A DNA stretch of 64,000 nucleotides from Actinomyces oris (GTDB lineage: Bacteria; Actinomycetota; Actinomycetes; Actinomycetales; Actinomycetaceae), in assembly GCF_001937445.1 (NCBI RefSeq), contig NZ_MSKS01000009.1, positions 62,001-126,000 on the forward strand. The letters are read 5' to 3'. The notes under the pieces are model-generated. The model saw only the letters and a program-made list of their open reading frames with translations, had not been told where the DNA came from and did no database searches. Made by a program: the position numbers and the translations under genes. This document shows, in pieces, positions 8,587 to 17,852 of the stretch. How positions within the stretch are numbered: position 1 is the stretch's first letter; each line of letters starts with the position of its first letter.

Positions 8587-10404
8587 TCAGCTCTGCTTCA
8601 TCCCGCCTTCTTTGCCCTGCGCCGCAGAGCCGGACTCGTTGTCCGGGACGGCGTCGACCCCGGCCTCCTTGCGCTGCTCGGGCGTGATCGGGGCGGGCGC
8701 CTCGGTCAGCGGGTCGAAGCCGCCACCGGACTTGGGGAAGGCGATGACGTCGCGGATGGAGTCGGCCCGGGTCAGCAGGGAGACGATGCGGTCCCAGCCG
8801 AAGGCGATGCCGCCGTGCGGCGGAGCACCGAACTTGAAGGCGTCCAGCAGGAAGCCGAACTTCTCCTGGGCCTCCTGCTCGCCGATCCCCATGACGTTGA
8901 AGACACGCTCCTGGACGTCGCGGCGGTGGATACGGATGGAGCCGCCACCGATCTCGTTGCCGTTGCACACGATGTCGTAGGCGTAGGCCAGGGCACTTCC
9001 CGGGTCGGTGTCAAAGGTCTCCAGGCACTCGGGCTTGGGCGAGGTGAAGGCGTGGTGGACCGCGGTCCAGGCGGACTTGCCCAGGGCCACGTCGCCGTCG
9101 GCCCTGGCCTCGGCGGAGGGTTTGAACAGGGGCGCGTCCACGACCCACACGAAGGACCACTCGTCGTCGTCAATGAGGCCGCAGCGCTTGCCGATCTCCA
9201 GGCGGGCGGCGCCCAGCAGTGCGCGCGAGGAGTCCACGGGACCCGCGGCGAAGAAGATGCAGTCGCCGGGCTCGGCCCCGGCCGCCTGGGCCAGGCCCTC
9301 CCGCTCGGCGTCGGTGATGTTCTTGGCGACGGGCCCGCCGAGGGTCCCGTCCTCGGCGACGGTGACATAGGCCAGGCCCTTGGCGCCGCGCTGCTTGGCC
9401 CACTCCTGCCAGGCGTCGAAGGTGCGTCGGGACTGGGAGGCCCCGCCGGGCATGACGACGGCGCCCACGTAGGGGTTCTGGAAGACCCGGAAGGTGGTGT
9501 CCTTGAAGTAGTCGGTCAGGTCCACCAGCTCGCAGCCGAAGCGCAGGTCGGGCTTGTCCGAGCCGTACCTCTCCATGGCGTCGCGGTAGGTCATGCGGGC
9601 GATGGGCGTGGGCAGCTCGTAGTCGATGAGGGCCCACACCTCGCGAAGCACGTCCTCGGCGACGGCGATGACGTCGTCCTGCTCGACGAAGCTCATCTCC
9701 ACGTCGAGCTGGGTGAACTCGGGCTGGCGGTCGGCGCGGAAGTCCTCGTCGCGGTAGCAGCGGGCGATCTGGTAGTAGCGCTCCATGCCGGCGACCATGA
9801 GGAGCTGCTTGAACAGCTGCGGGCTCTGCGGCAGGGCGTACCAGCAGCCCGGTGCCAGACGAGCCGGGACCAGGAAGTCACGGGCCCCCTCCGGGGTGGA
9901 GCGGGTGAGGGTTGGGGTCTCGATCTCCACGAAGTCGTGGGAGTCCAGGACCCTGCGGGCGGCCTGGCTGACCTTGGCGCGCAGGCGGATGGCGTGCTGC
10001 ATGGCGCTGCGCCGCAGGTCGAGGTAGCGGTAGCGCAGTCGCGCCTCCTCGCCGACCTGCCCGGCGTCCTCGGCGTGGTCGGAGATCTGGAAGGGCAGCG
10101 GCGCGGAGGCGTTGAGGATCTCGACGTCGGAGACGACGACCTCGATCTCGCCGGTGGGCAGGTTCGGGTTGGCGTTGCCCTCGGGCCTGGCGCTCACCTC
10201 CCCGGTGACGGCCAGGACATACTCGGCGCGCAGGTCGTGGGCGACCTCCTCGCGGATGACGACCTGGGCGATCCCCGAAGCGTCCCGCAAGTCGATGAAG
10301 GCCACGCCTCCATGGTCACGACGTCGATCCACCCATCCGGTGAGGGTCACGACCTGGCCGATGTCTGAGGTGCGCAGAGAGCCTGCGGTACGGGTTCGCA
10401 GCAC
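8587..10404 (-). CDS. aspS: Aspartyl-tRNA synthetase, probably non-discriminating (Asp/Asn)
   Basis: 605 aa class II synthetase of the long bacterial type: N-terminal OB anticodon-binding domain (residues 1-105), catalytic core with motif 2 ([19 protein letters not shown]), a GAD insertion domain and motif 3 (GIAFGWDRI). GTG start at 10404 with AAGGAA nine to ten bases upstream. Residue H31 in RRRDHGG and G76 in RPEGN correspond to the His31/Gly81 pair reported for the non-discriminating Pseudomonas aeruginosa enzyme; discriminating E. coli AspRS has Leu and Lys there. It would therefore also make Asp-tRNA-Asn, to be amidated by GatCAB, which is not in this window. The Lys/Gly-rich tail ends KEGGMKQS. 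Confidence 0.96.
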   Translation of the reverse strand: MLRTRTAGSLRTSDIGQVVTLTGWVDRRRDHGGVAFIDLRDASGIAQVVIREEVAHDLRAEYVLAVTGEVSARPEGNANPNLPTGEIEVVVSDVEILNASAPLPFQISDHAEDAGQVGEEARLRYRYLDLRRSAMQHAIRLRAKVSQAARRVLDSHDFVEIETPTLTRSTPEGARDFLVPARLAPGCWYALPQSPQLFKQLLMVAGMERYYQIARCYRDEDFRADRQPEFTQLDVEMSFVEQDDVIAVAEDVLREVWALIDYELPTPIARMTYRDAMERYGSDKPDLRFGCELVDLTDYFKDTTFRVFQNPYVGAVVMPGGASQSRRTFDAWQEWAKQRGAKGLAYVTVAEDGTLGGPVAKNITDAEREGLAQAAGAEPGDCIFFAAGPVDSSRALLGAARLEIGKRCGLIDDDEWSFVWVVDAPLFKPSAEARADGDVALGKSAWTAVHHAFTSPKPECLETFDTDPGSALAYAYDIVCNGNEIGGGSIRIHRRDVQERVFNVMGIGEQEAQEKFGFLLDAFKFGAPPHGGIAFGWDRIVSLLTRADSIRDVIAFPKSGGGFDPLTEAPAPITPEQRKEAGVDAVPDNESGSAAQGKEGGMKQS

Positions 10405-10510
10405 GGTGCTGGGTTCCTTCCGTGTGGGGCACTGAGCCGGTGCCCGTCGGGGCGCACCACGAGACGGGTGGGCGCCGGCGGCAGTTTACAAGGACCTCGG
10501 CTCTCAGGCC

Positions 10511-11305
10511 TCAGGCCATGGCCCGACGACGTTGATAGGCCGCCATCCTGCGACGGTTGATCGCTACAAGTACCGACAGCACCACCAGGATCACGCTGAG
10601 CGCGAGGACGGAGGCACCGATGATCGGAAACCCGGTCGACTCACCAGCCGCCCCAGCGGCTTGGATGCCGGAGGCCGCGGCTGCGTTGGACTGCCCCATT
10701 GCCGCGACCTGACGGGGTGGCGGCGTGGGAGCCGGTGGAACGGTGGGAGGGGCGGACCCGCCAATGACCGTGACGCCCGATACTGTGAAGTAGGGGCTCT
10801 TGTTGGTGTAGTCCGCCGCGTTGCCCTCCTGGCCGCTCTCCCCCTGCGCCCCGGAGACCCGGAATCGCAGCCAGTGGTTTCCCTGCTCGACGTACTCAGG
10901 AAGCTCGAAGGAGCCTGCCGCAGTGCCGTCCTTCTTGACGGTGATCGTGGCGACCACCTCGGACTCCGAGGGGCGCGAGGCGACCAGCGCGCCGTCGTCG
11001 ATGAGGACCTGGACCGTCACACCACTGGGAAATCCTGAGAGCGTGTACATGATCGTTCCTCCCACGGCGACCGTCGAAGGGCTGACCGTTGAGGCGGTCC
11101 CTGTGGTGGAGGGACCGGTCTTGGTGTCCGCCCTGGCAGCGGGACTCGTGGAGACCAGCGCCGCCAGGGAGGCCAGGAGGACAGAGCAGACGATGACGAG
11201 CACGCGCGGTGATCCCTGGAGGCGCTGGAAGCCGGTCCGATACCGAGCCGGCGCAGGATGCCGCTCACGCCGTATGCGCTCAGCATTCCGGAGCATCCGG
11301 ATCAT
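10511..11305 (-). CDS. Membrane-anchored secreted protein with an Ig-like domain (unknown function)
   Basis: 264 aa. The start is the ATG at 11305 (MIRMLRNAER), set by a full AAGGAGG nine bases upstream. Residues about 35-60 form a signal peptide or anchor (VLVIVCSVLLASLAALVSTSPAARA). A beta-rich domain follows (GGTIMYTLSGFPSGVTVQVLIDDG, then GTAAGSFELPEYVEQGNHWLRFRVSG), resembling Ig-like or carbohydrate-adhesion folds. Then come a Pro-rich linker (PPTVPPAPTPPPR), a second TM segment near residues 225-248 and an Arg-rich cytoplasmic tail (RRRMAAYQRRR). There is no LPxTG motif, so it would sit in the membrane rather than be linked by sortase. It directly follows the larger surface gene and is probably cotranscribed. 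No known family recognised. Confidence 0.75.
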   Translation of the reverse strand: MIRMLRNAERIRRERHPAPARYRTGFQRLQGSPRVLVIVCSVLLASLAALVSTSPAARADTKTGPSTTGTASTVSPSTVAVGGTIMYTLSGFPSGVTVQVLIDDGALVASRPSESEVVATITVKKDGTAAGSFELPEYVEQGNHWLRFRVSGAQGESGQEGNAADYTNKSPYFTVSGVTVIGGSAPPTVPPAPTPPPRQVAAMGQSNAAAASGIQAAGAAGESTGFPIIGASVLALSVILVVLSVLVAINRRRMAAYQRRRAMA

Positions 11306-11381
11306 CTGCTCCCACCTCCTTTCCACGGCCGCGTGCTCCGGCCCCTTGACGATGTCATTGACGTTCTCCTACCACTCCGGC

Positions 11382-13589
11382 TCAGTGCCTGCGCGGGAGC
11401 CGCGGCTGCTGGGTGGTCCGTGGTGCGCGCAGCGGCATTCCGGAGAACGCGGCGACCAGCAGGCTCACGGCTCCGACGACCAGTAGTCCCCCAGCGGTCC
11501 CCAGGAGCATGTCGTTGGCGCTGAGGCCCTTGGTGGGCGCGGCCGCCGTGTCCGGGAAGGTCAGCAGCTGGGCCTGTGCCGGGTTGCGAGGATCGAAGGA
11601 TGCAGAGGAGATCTCCAGCTTCGCCCACCCCAGGAGGCTGTTGTCTCGATCGGCCACCGCCAGCTCGTAGGAGCCGGAGTTGAATGTCGAGATATCGATG
11701 GAGACGCTGTTGGCATCGTCAACCTGTACCCAGCCCTTGGTGGTGGCTCCGGGGAAGACGAACACCGAGACCCACTCGCCCGCCTGCACCTTGGACTTGG
11801 GCAGGACGAGGTTGACGATGTTGCCCTGGCGGGACCCGGACAGCGAGCCGGCGTTGTCCGCGCTCAGGTGCGCTGCACTGGTCACTGGGGCCACCGGGCT
11901 CCGGTCGGGACGGGTGGTGCGCTGAGAGGCCGCGTCGGCCTCAGGTGAGTCCTGCGCCGAGGCCGCGGAGTCTTCCGGGGCATGGGCGCCTTCGGCTTCT
12001 GAGTCTCCGGCGTTCGGGGCGGGCACCGCATCTGTGTCGGTCTGCTGGCGGGCGGAGTCGTCCTGCGAGGTCGAGGAGCGGGAGTCCGACCCGGCATCGG
12101 TTGTCTGTTGCTCCGAGGAGTCGTCCTGGCCTCCTGCGCCCGCGCCTGAACCTGAACCCGCGCCGGAGCCCGTGCCGCCACCTGGGTTGTTGCCAGGGGC
12201 ATTGTCCGTTCCGGGGCGTCCGCCGCCATTGGGGTTCGGCCTCTGGGCGTTCTGATCGGGGCCGGTGGTGTGCGGCGCGGGGGACGGCTCCGGCTTGGGC
12301 TGCGGAGTGACGGCCTTGTTGAGGGCGAAGATGTTGGTGGCGGCCATCAGCCCGGAATCGATGAGCGAGAGCTGCAGGTAGTAGCGCCCCTTGTCGACGT
12401 TCCCCCCGGTGTAGAGGGCCGACAGGTTGAGCTGGGCCTCGAAGGACCCGTGATGGAAGGTGACGGGAACCGAGAGCGTTCCCGGAACCACGTACCCGCC
12501 GTAGGCCGCGACCTTGATCTCGACCGGCTTCTCGCCGTCGAGCATCGTCCCCTGGGAGCACCAGCCCGTACCGCGGACCTTGACTGCAGTATCCGGGTCG
12601 TAGGCGGGCTCTTCCCCCTGAAGGTCTGAGCCATCGGAGCTGAGCACCTGGACGGCGGGCTTGTCCTGGCACGTCTTAGCGGTGGCGCTCGGCTGAGCGG
12701 AGGCAGTCGGCTCGGGCTTGGGAGACTGGGAAGGCGAGGGCGATGAGCTGGGCGAGGCAGTCGTGGAAGGACTGGCCGACGGGCTGGGCGCCGCAGAGGG
12801 AGTCGGTGAAGGTGTTGGTGCAGGTTCCGGTGTGGGGGAAGCCGAAGGCGCCGCCGACGGTTCAGTCGTGGCTTGAGGAGTCGGTTCTGCGGTGGGTGCG
12901 GCCGTCGGCTCGGGAGCCGGTTCGGGTGCGGGCGCAGCGCTCGGTTCTGAGGTGGGCTCCGCAGTCGGTTCGGGAGCCGGCTCCGGCGTGGGCTCGGGGG
13001 CCGGGGGGTTGATGATGTCCGGGTCCTGCTTGACGAAGGAGAACAGGCCCGTCGTGGCGCTCACCGTTCCGCTGGTGTAGGTGAGGCTGAAGACCTTCGT
13101 GCCGACCTCCCAGCCGCTGTCGCCGGTGACCTGACGCACACCCTTGACAAGGTAGTCAGTCGGGATGAACACGTCCTGCTCGCCGTTGGCGGGAGCCGGA
13201 CGCTCAAGCTCGGCCTTGATGCCGGGGAGCAGGTAGGGGGTGACGGTCTTGCCCTCGACGACGTTGAGCGTGATGGTGGGGTCCTCCAGGACCTTCTCTG
13301 CGGTACTGCACCAGTCCGACAGGATCGATTCGACGCCGTACTTGGTCTCATAGACCGGCACCACGTACTCGGGTGCCGACTGGCCCTCGGGGTAGACCAT
13401 TCTGGCTGCGGGGTGGCAGGCCGAGCTGTTCTCCGTGTCCTCAACGGCTTTGCCTTCGTTCAGGAGGGGCATGGCGGCCACACCAGCGGTGGCCAGAACA
13501 ATGCCGAAGGCTGTCAGAACAGCAAGAATCGATCGCAGGCCACCCCGGGTAGAAGGGAGGGCGGCGAGCAGCCGCTGAGCGTATTGCAT
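11382..13589 (-). CDS. Large Pro/Thr/Glu-rich surface protein with C-terminal membrane anchor
   Basis: 735 aa from the ATG at 13589 (MQYAQRLLAA). Signal segment at residues 20-42. Residues 50-195 form an N-terminal domain with cysteines at 58 and 94. Residues 196-305 form a Pro-Glu/Ala/Thr/Ser stalk (PEPTAEPTSEPSAAP style repeats). Residues about 306-450 form a middle domain (VKVRGTGWCSQGT, VTFHHGSFEAQLNLS). A second low-complexity Gly/Ser/Gln/Asp region follows, then a beta-rich C-terminal domain (VSVFVFPGATTKGW), a TM near residues 695-718 and the basic tail PLRAPRTTQQPRLPRRH. There is no LPxTG. The layout of stalk plus beta domain suggests an extracellular adhesin or wall-interacting protein; function unknown. 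Shares domain style with the next gene, 76 bases downstream. Confidence 0.75.
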   Translation of the reverse strand: MQYAQRLLAALPSTRGGLRSILAVLTAFGIVLATAGVAAMPLLNEGKAVEDTENSSACHPAARMVYPEGQSAPEYVVPVYETKYGVESILSDWCSTAEKVLEDPTITLNVVEGKTVTPYLLPGIKAELERPAPANGEQDVFIPTDYLVKGVRQVTGDSGWEVGTKVFSLTYTSGTVSATTGLFSFVKQDPDIINPPAPEPTPEPAPEPTAEPTSEPSAAPAPEPAPEPTAAPTAEPTPQATTEPSAAPSASPTPEPAPTPSPTPSAAPSPSASPSTTASPSSSPSPSQSPKPEPTASAQPSATAKTCQDKPAVQVLSSDGSDLQGEEPAYDPDTAVKVRGTGWCSQGTMLDGEKPVEIKVAAYGGYVVPGTLSVPVTFHHGSFEAQLNLSALYTGGNVDKGRYYLQLSLIDSGLMAATNIFALNKAVTPQPKPEPSPAPHTTGPDQNAQRPNPNGGGRPGTDNAPGNNPGGGTGSGAGSGSGAGAGGQDDSSEQQTTDAGSDSRSSTSQDDSARQQTDTDAVPAPNAGDSEAEGAHAPEDSAASAQDSPEADAASQRTTRPDRSPVAPVTSAAHLSADNAGSLSGSRQGNIVNLVLPKSKVQAGEWVSVFVFPGATTKGWVQVDDANSVSIDISTFNSGSYELAVADRDNSLLGWAKLEISSASFDPRNPAQAQLLTFPDTAAAPTKGLSANDMLLGTAGGLLVVGAVSLLVAAFSGMPLRAPRTTQQPRLPRRH

Positions 13590-14192
13590 GACGTGGTCTC
13601 GTTCACGGGCGGGGACAGGTGGACTTACTCGTACAGCGAATGGCTGACAACCGAGATGCACGAGGAAAGTACGCGCCACGAAGCAGGCGCGACGGCCTTT
13701 CTCGAACGATGATAGACGGACGCCTCCCTTCTAAGAATCCGCTATCACCCGAAAGCATCGTCCGCGTTGTCGATTCCGGATTAAGTATACACAGCGGTAA
13801 CCCGTCAACCGGTCGGGCTGAGACCGTTCAGAACCGGGAGCCTTGAGGAAACTCGAGCATTGGTAACGATAAATTGGGGTACGTGATCTCTTTGTAGCCA
13901 AGATTTCTTTTGTGTCACGGTTTTATTTGCGCAGTAGATCCGGCCCCCACAGCGCGCTCTCGCCGACGGCGGTCGCACACGAAGCACCTCAGGTGGCCCA
14001 GCCGCAGGACCCCAGGTCCTGCTCGTGAGCATCGAGCCCCCGCGATCCGCTGCGCACACCATGGAGACTGACCGGCACCGTCCGAAGGTGAGCCGGTCAC
14101 GCAGCCCGCTACCAGTTCTGCAGCGATCCGGCGATGGGACGCTCCCATCATGAGACGAATGGCAGGCTTGCATTGTTCCGGGGAGGGTGGCG
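13590..14192. other. Long divergent intergenic region
   Basis: About 600 bases between the surface-protein operon (minus) and the poly-Cys leader (plus). The 13680-13930 part is AT-richer than its surroundings. A TATACT hexamer on the minus strand (13784-13789) could be the -10 of the surface operon, giving a leader of about 190 bases; no good -35 accompanies it. Short open frames here lack SD sequences and family similarity. No convincing gene or repeat seen. Confidence 0.5.
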
Positions 14193-14198
14193 TAGGGT
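14193..14198 (+). promoter_or_regulatory. -10 element of the transporter operon leader
   Basis: TAGGGT ending 7 bases before the ATG at 14206, as expected for a leaderless transcript. A weak -35 (TTGCAT) lies about 19 bases upstream. Called mainly from spacing. Confidence 0.5.
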
Positions 14199-14205
14199 GG
14201 CCTTC

Positions 14206-14301
14206 ATGACGCACATCGTTCTGACGACCACAGCCGCTCGAGGCGCACAGGCGCTCGCGGTCATGTGTGGTGCGCAGATGTGTTGCTGTCGGGCCTGTTG
14301 A
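14206..14301 (+). CDS. Poly-cysteine leader peptide (putative cysteine-responsive attenuator)
   Basis: 31 codons: MTHIVLTTTAARGAQALAVM then CGAQMCCCRAC and TGA. Five of the last eleven codons are Cys, including three in a row. It has no SD but starts 7 bases after a -10 hexamer, so it is probably translated from a leaderless mRNA. It ends 293 bases before an SsuA-type transporter gene on the same strand. Leaderless short ORFs with C-terminal Cys runs upstream of sulfur genes have been described in mycobacteria as cysteine-sensing attenuators: slow decoding at Cys codons under Cys limitation exposes the downstream start. Function here is inferred from that precedent and from position. Confidence 0.65.
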   Translation: MTHIVLTTTAARGAQALAVMCGAQMCCCRAC

Positions 14302-14594
14302 TCCCTTCCCCTCCCCCAGTGCTGCACCTGCCCGGGGATCGCGACGACGCCTCACTACAGCTCTGACACCGGCCGAGAACGATGACCGGCCATGACCTTC
14401 AGGGCTCCCGTGCCGCGTGTTCCGCTCGTCAGAGTACGGGGACGCCCTTCCACAAGCGCTGATGGCCTGAGGCTGTGTCCGCTCCTACCCAGCTCACTCT
14501 GCTCGGGCTTCTCGTGCTCCTCCTCCACCGTTTTCACAGGGACGCCTCAGCGTCTTGCGCATCGCGGTCCGTTCCCACCACCACAGGAGAAACC

Positions 14595-15776
14595 ATGTCC
14601 ACGTCCTCTTCTTCCTCCCATCCGCCCCAGTACTCCGACTCCTTGACCTCGGTTCCATCGGACGCCGAGGTCGTGGAGTCTCAGGAGGTCACGGCTGACA
14701 ACGCCGCCGCGATTCTGGCAGCCGATGACGACATCGACGATCTTGGCACCAATGAGTCGGACCGGTCGCATCACGGCAAGCCGTCACGGCGCACGCTGCT
14801 CACGTTTGGGGGGCTCGCAGCCGCTGCCGTGGTCGGCACCGGCGCGTACCTGACGATTCGGCGCACCAACCAAGGAGTCATCGGGGCCCACGAGGCACTC
14901 CCCCTGGTGATTGGCGGCGACATCTGCGCCGCACCGCTGTACGCCGCCTACCATCAGGGTTTCTTCGACGACGCGGGACTGAAGGTCACGCTGGCGCGCA
15001 CCCAGCAGACCGAGGACACCAAGGACGGCGTGGGCGCCGGCAAGTACATTGGCGCTCCTGGGATCTTCTTCTCCTGGCTGGAGCCGATCTACAACGGCCT
15101 CAATGCCAGGCTCACCGCAGGGCTCCACGCCGGCTGCCTGCGCCTGGTGGTGCGCAAGGACTCTCCGTATCAAAAGCTGGCTGACCTGAAAGGCGCCACC
15201 ATCGGCGTGCCGTCACTGTCGTCATCCGCTTTCGCCTACTTCGCGATCGGGCTGTCGGAGGCCGGCATCAACGTCAAGCCGGATGGAGGCGACATCACGT
15301 GGCGCACAGTCGATGCGGACTCCTTGGGGACCGCGCTGAGCGACGGTCAGGTGGACGCCATCATGGGCTCCGACCCCGGACCGCTGCTTCCCGTCTTCAA
15401 CGGGACGGCCCGTGAGCTGGCCAACAACGACGCTGAGGAGTTCTGCTGCTCGGTGGCACTCAACGGGGACTTCGTACGTCGGCAGCCCCAGGAGGCGAAG
15501 GCTCTGACCGAGGCCTGGTTGAAGGGCTCGGCCTACGTTCCGGACCACATCGAGGAGATCGCCAAGATCGAGGTCGACAACGACTACGTCGCCGCGGACC
15601 AGGACGTCGTCGTCCGGGTGCTCAAGACATACGGGTTCAAGGCCTCGGCCTCCAGGTTCCGGGCCGCGATCGAGCCCGGCATCGAGAAGTTCAAGGGGAC
15701 CGGTTTCATCGCATCCGACGTCTCCGCCCGGAAGCTGACCGACACCGTCGTCGCCGACCTCGGCATCAAGGACTGA
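14595..15776 (+). CDS. SsuA/NMT1-type ABC transporter substrate-binding protein (Tat-type signal)
   Basis: 393 aa. The ATG at 14595 has GGAG five to six bases upstream; upstream codons in the same frame lack a signal and are ignored. An unusually long Ser/Asp-rich N-terminus (residues 1-63) precedes a twin-arginine motif SRRTLLT at 64-70 and a hydrophobic stretch to about 88. The mature part has the NMT1/THI5 periplasmic-binding fold (GGDICAAPLYAAYHQGFFDDAGL, then DLKGATIGVPSLSSSAFAYFA). The family binds sulfonates, taurine, nitrate, thiamine precursors and others. The upstream poly-Cys leader favours a sulfur compound. A CC pair at FCCSVALNG is distinctive. First gene of a three-gene importer. 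Confidence 0.85.
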   Translation: MSTSSSSSHPPQYSDSLTSVPSDAEVVESQEVTADNAAAILAADDDIDDLGTNESDRSHHGKPSRRTLLTFGGLAAAAVVGTGAYLTIRRTNQGVIGAHEALPLVIGGDICAAPLYAAYHQGFFDDAGLKVTLARTQQTEDTKDGVGAGKYIGAPGIFFSWLEPIYNGLNARLTAGLHAGCLRLVVRKDSPYQKLADLKGATIGVPSLSSSAFAYFAIGLSEAGINVKPDGGDITWRTVDADSLGTALSDGQVDAIMGSDPGPLLPVFNGTARELANNDAEEFCCSVALNGDFVRRQPQEAKALTEAWLKGSAYVPDHIEEIAKIEVDNDYVAADQDVVVRVLKTYGFKASASRFRAAIEPGIEKFKGTGFIASDVSARKLTDTVVADLGIKD

Positions 15777-15782
15777 TTGACC

Positions 15783-16850
15783 ATGCCCACTGAGGTGAGC
15801 CCCACGACCGCATCCTCCAAGCCCATCGACGATCGGCTTCCACAACCGCCCTCCTCCACAGCCAGGCAGAGCGCACCAAGCGACCGCCGTTCCAGCGCAG
15901 GTCCTCTTGTGAGCACGACGGCACTGTTCCTGTGGCTGGCCTACCTGGTCATCGTCATCGCCCTGCCGCAGGCAGACCTTCTCCGCAAGGAGTCAACCAC
16001 TCCAGTCGCAGTTCTTGCCGGGACATGGCTGATCGCCCTGATCGCGTGGACACTCACGGCACGGGTCCGACCGGCCTCTCCGGCAGCGAGGTCACTGACG
16101 CACTTCCTGCCCTGGATCAACGCCACCGGCGCATGGTTCATCGTCTGGCAGCTGACAACATCCAAGCTCGGACTGCTCACGCCGCCGTACTTCGCCGCCC
16201 CAGAGGTACTCATCGCCTCCTTCATCGGTGACTGGAGGCTGCTGCTCAGCTGCCTGGGCGCCTCGGCGCTGCTGTTCATCATCGGGTACACGGCCGGATC
16301 GGTGCTGGGGTTCTTCACGGGCCTGCTCATGGGCTGGTCGAGGCGCGCCGACTACTGGCTCCATCCGCTCCTTCAGACCATCGGCCCAGTTCCAGCGGCC
16401 TCGCTCCTTCCGCTGGCGCTGCTGCTGCTTCCGACGACGTACGCCTCAGCAGCCTTCATCGTCGGCTTCGGCGCCTGGTTCCCCATGGCGACCATGACCC
16501 GCGCGGGCGTACGCTCCGTGCGCCGCGACTACATCGACATGGCCCGCACGCTGGGAGCCGACGAGCTCTTCCTCATCAGGCGGGTGGCCGTGCCCTCAGC
16601 GTTACCGGACATGCTCACCGGCCTGTTCACAGGCCTGGGCACCTCGCTCGCCGCCCTCATGACCGCCGAGCTGACCGGCGTCGACAAGGGCCTGGCCTGG
16701 TACATCAACTGGGTCAAGGGCTGGGCGGACTACCCCCGGATGTATGTGGGTCTCATCATTCTGGTGACCTTCTGCCGCACGCTCATGGTCATGCTGTTCA
16801 AGATCCGCTCCTCGCTGCTGGCATGGCAGCAGAACCTTGTGAGGTGGTGA
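15783..16850 (+). CDS. SsuC-type ABC transporter permease
   Basis: 355 aa inner-membrane permease. The start is the ATG 6 bases after the binding-protein stop; AAGGA lies within that stop region. An N-terminal cytoplasmic tail of about 45 residues is followed by two extra TM segments (TALFLWLAYLVIVIALP; TWLIALIAWTLTA) and then the conserved BPD_transp_1 core. The EAA loop reads DYIDMARTLGADELFLIRRVAVPSALPDML, which contacts the ATPase. The C-terminus ends with a TM and a basic tail. Longer at the N-terminus than E. coli SsuC. Confidence 0.9.
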   Translation: MPTEVSPTTASSKPIDDRLPQPPSSTARQSAPSDRRSSAGPLVSTTALFLWLAYLVIVIALPQADLLRKESTTPVAVLAGTWLIALIAWTLTARVRPASPAARSLTHFLPWINATGAWFIVWQLTTSKLGLLTPPYFAAPEVLIASFIGDWRLLLSCLGASALLFIIGYTAGSVLGFFTGLLMGWSRRADYWLHPLLQTIGPVPAASLLPLALLLLPTTYASAAFIVGFGAWFPMATMTRAGVRSVRRDYIDMARTLGADELFLIRRVAVPSALPDMLTGLFTGLGTSLAALMTAELTGVDKGLAWYINWVKGWADYPRMYVGLIILVTFCRTLMVMLFKIRSSLLAWQQNLVRW

Positions 16851-16854
16851 ACCG

Positions 16855-17736
16855 ATGTCTGCTAGTTCTCCAACGGCTGCTGGCGCGCCGCAGGTCTCAA
16901 CTCCGTCCGCCCCCCGTGGCGCACAGGTCGATCTCACTGGTGTCTCCCACAGCTACCCCTTGTCCCATGATCTGGAGCACGGGTGGCTCCATCTGCTGCT
17001 GCGCCAGTTCTCCCCCGCTGCGAGGGCTCGTTATGGGGCAGAGGCTGCCAAGCCGGATCAGCTTGCCGTCCTCAATAACATCGACCTGACGGTTGCACCC
17101 GGCGAGTTCGTCTCGCTCGTGGGGCCCTCCGGGTGCGGTAAGTCCACGATCCTGAGACTGTTGGCCGGGCTGGAGCAGCCCGTCGAGGGCGGCGTCACCG
17201 TCGACTCCACGCAGGTGACCGGGCCCTCGCCTCTGCGCGCGCTCGCGTTCCAGGACGCCACGCTGCTGCCGTGGAGGACAGTGCGGGACAACGTCGCCCT
17301 GGGCCCCGAGGCGAGAGACCGTATGGAGCGCGACCGGCGCCGGGTGGAGGCCGCCCTGCAGATCGTGGGGCTGCGGGACTTCGCCGATTCCTACCCCGCC
17401 ACGCTCTCAGGCGGTATGGCTCAACGGGCCTCGCTGGCCCGAGCCCTGGTCAACCGGCCCCGGCTCTTCCTCCTGGATGAGCCCCTGGGCAAGCTCGACG
17501 CCCTGACACGCCTGCAGCTCCAGGACGAGATCCTCAAGCTGTGGGAGTCCCAACGCTTCACCGCCGTCCTGGTCACCCACGACGTGGACGAGGCCCTGCG
17601 CCTGTCCAACCGAGTGGTCGTCCTGTCCGAGCGCCCCGCGCACATCGTCGCCGACATCGAGGTGCCCGAGCACGACGAGTCAAGTGAGGAGGTTCGCGAG
17701 CTGCGTCGGGAGATCCTCAGCCTCCTGGGCCGGTGA
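16855..17736 (+). CDS. SsuB-type ABC transporter ATPase
   Basis: 293 aa. Walker A GPSGCGKST near residue 93, Q-loop FQDATLLPWR, signature LSGGMAQRASLARAL, Walker B LFLLDEPLGKLDALT, H-loop VTHDVDEALRL. The first 75 residues are an extension with a degenerate hydrophilic stretch before the usual start of the nucleotide-binding domain (LDHGWLHLLLRQFSP... region). Four bases separate it from the permease stop. No operon partner follows; the next gene is 305 bases away. Confidence 0.92.
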   Translation: MSASSPTAAGAPQVSTPSAPRGAQVDLTGVSHSYPLSHDLEHGWLHLLLRQFSPAARARYGAEAAKPDQLAVLNNIDLTVAPGEFVSLVGPSGCGKSTILRLLAGLEQPVEGGVTVDSTQVTGPSPLRALAFQDATLLPWRTVRDNVALGPEARDRMERDRRRVEAALQIVGLRDFADSYPATLSGGMAQRASLARALVNRPRLFLLDEPLGKLDALTRLQLQDEILKLWESQRFTAVLVTHDVDEALRLSNRVVVLSERPAHIVADIEVPEHDESSEEVRELRREILSLLGR

Positions 17737-17852
17737 TCGGGCCACGAGACCGACCTCACCTGTGATCCAGCCCGTGGAGCACGGAGTTCCGCCGATTCTC
17801 CCGTAGCCTGGATATAGGAGCGATCCGTGCCCTGTTGACCCCGTTCGGGTTC

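Noticed and set aside
12700-13015. Stalk-coding DNA as a regular direct-repeat array
   Set aside because: The Pro-Glu/Ala/Thr repeats are degenerate at the DNA level; they reflect protein low complexity rather than recent tandem duplication.
14475-14594. In-frame upstream extension of the transporter binding protein (MSAPTQLTLLGLLVLLLH...)
   Set aside because: It looks like a hydrophobic leader, but the ATG at 14595 has a proper SD and the Tat signal lies downstream. A role as a second leader peptide could not be shown.
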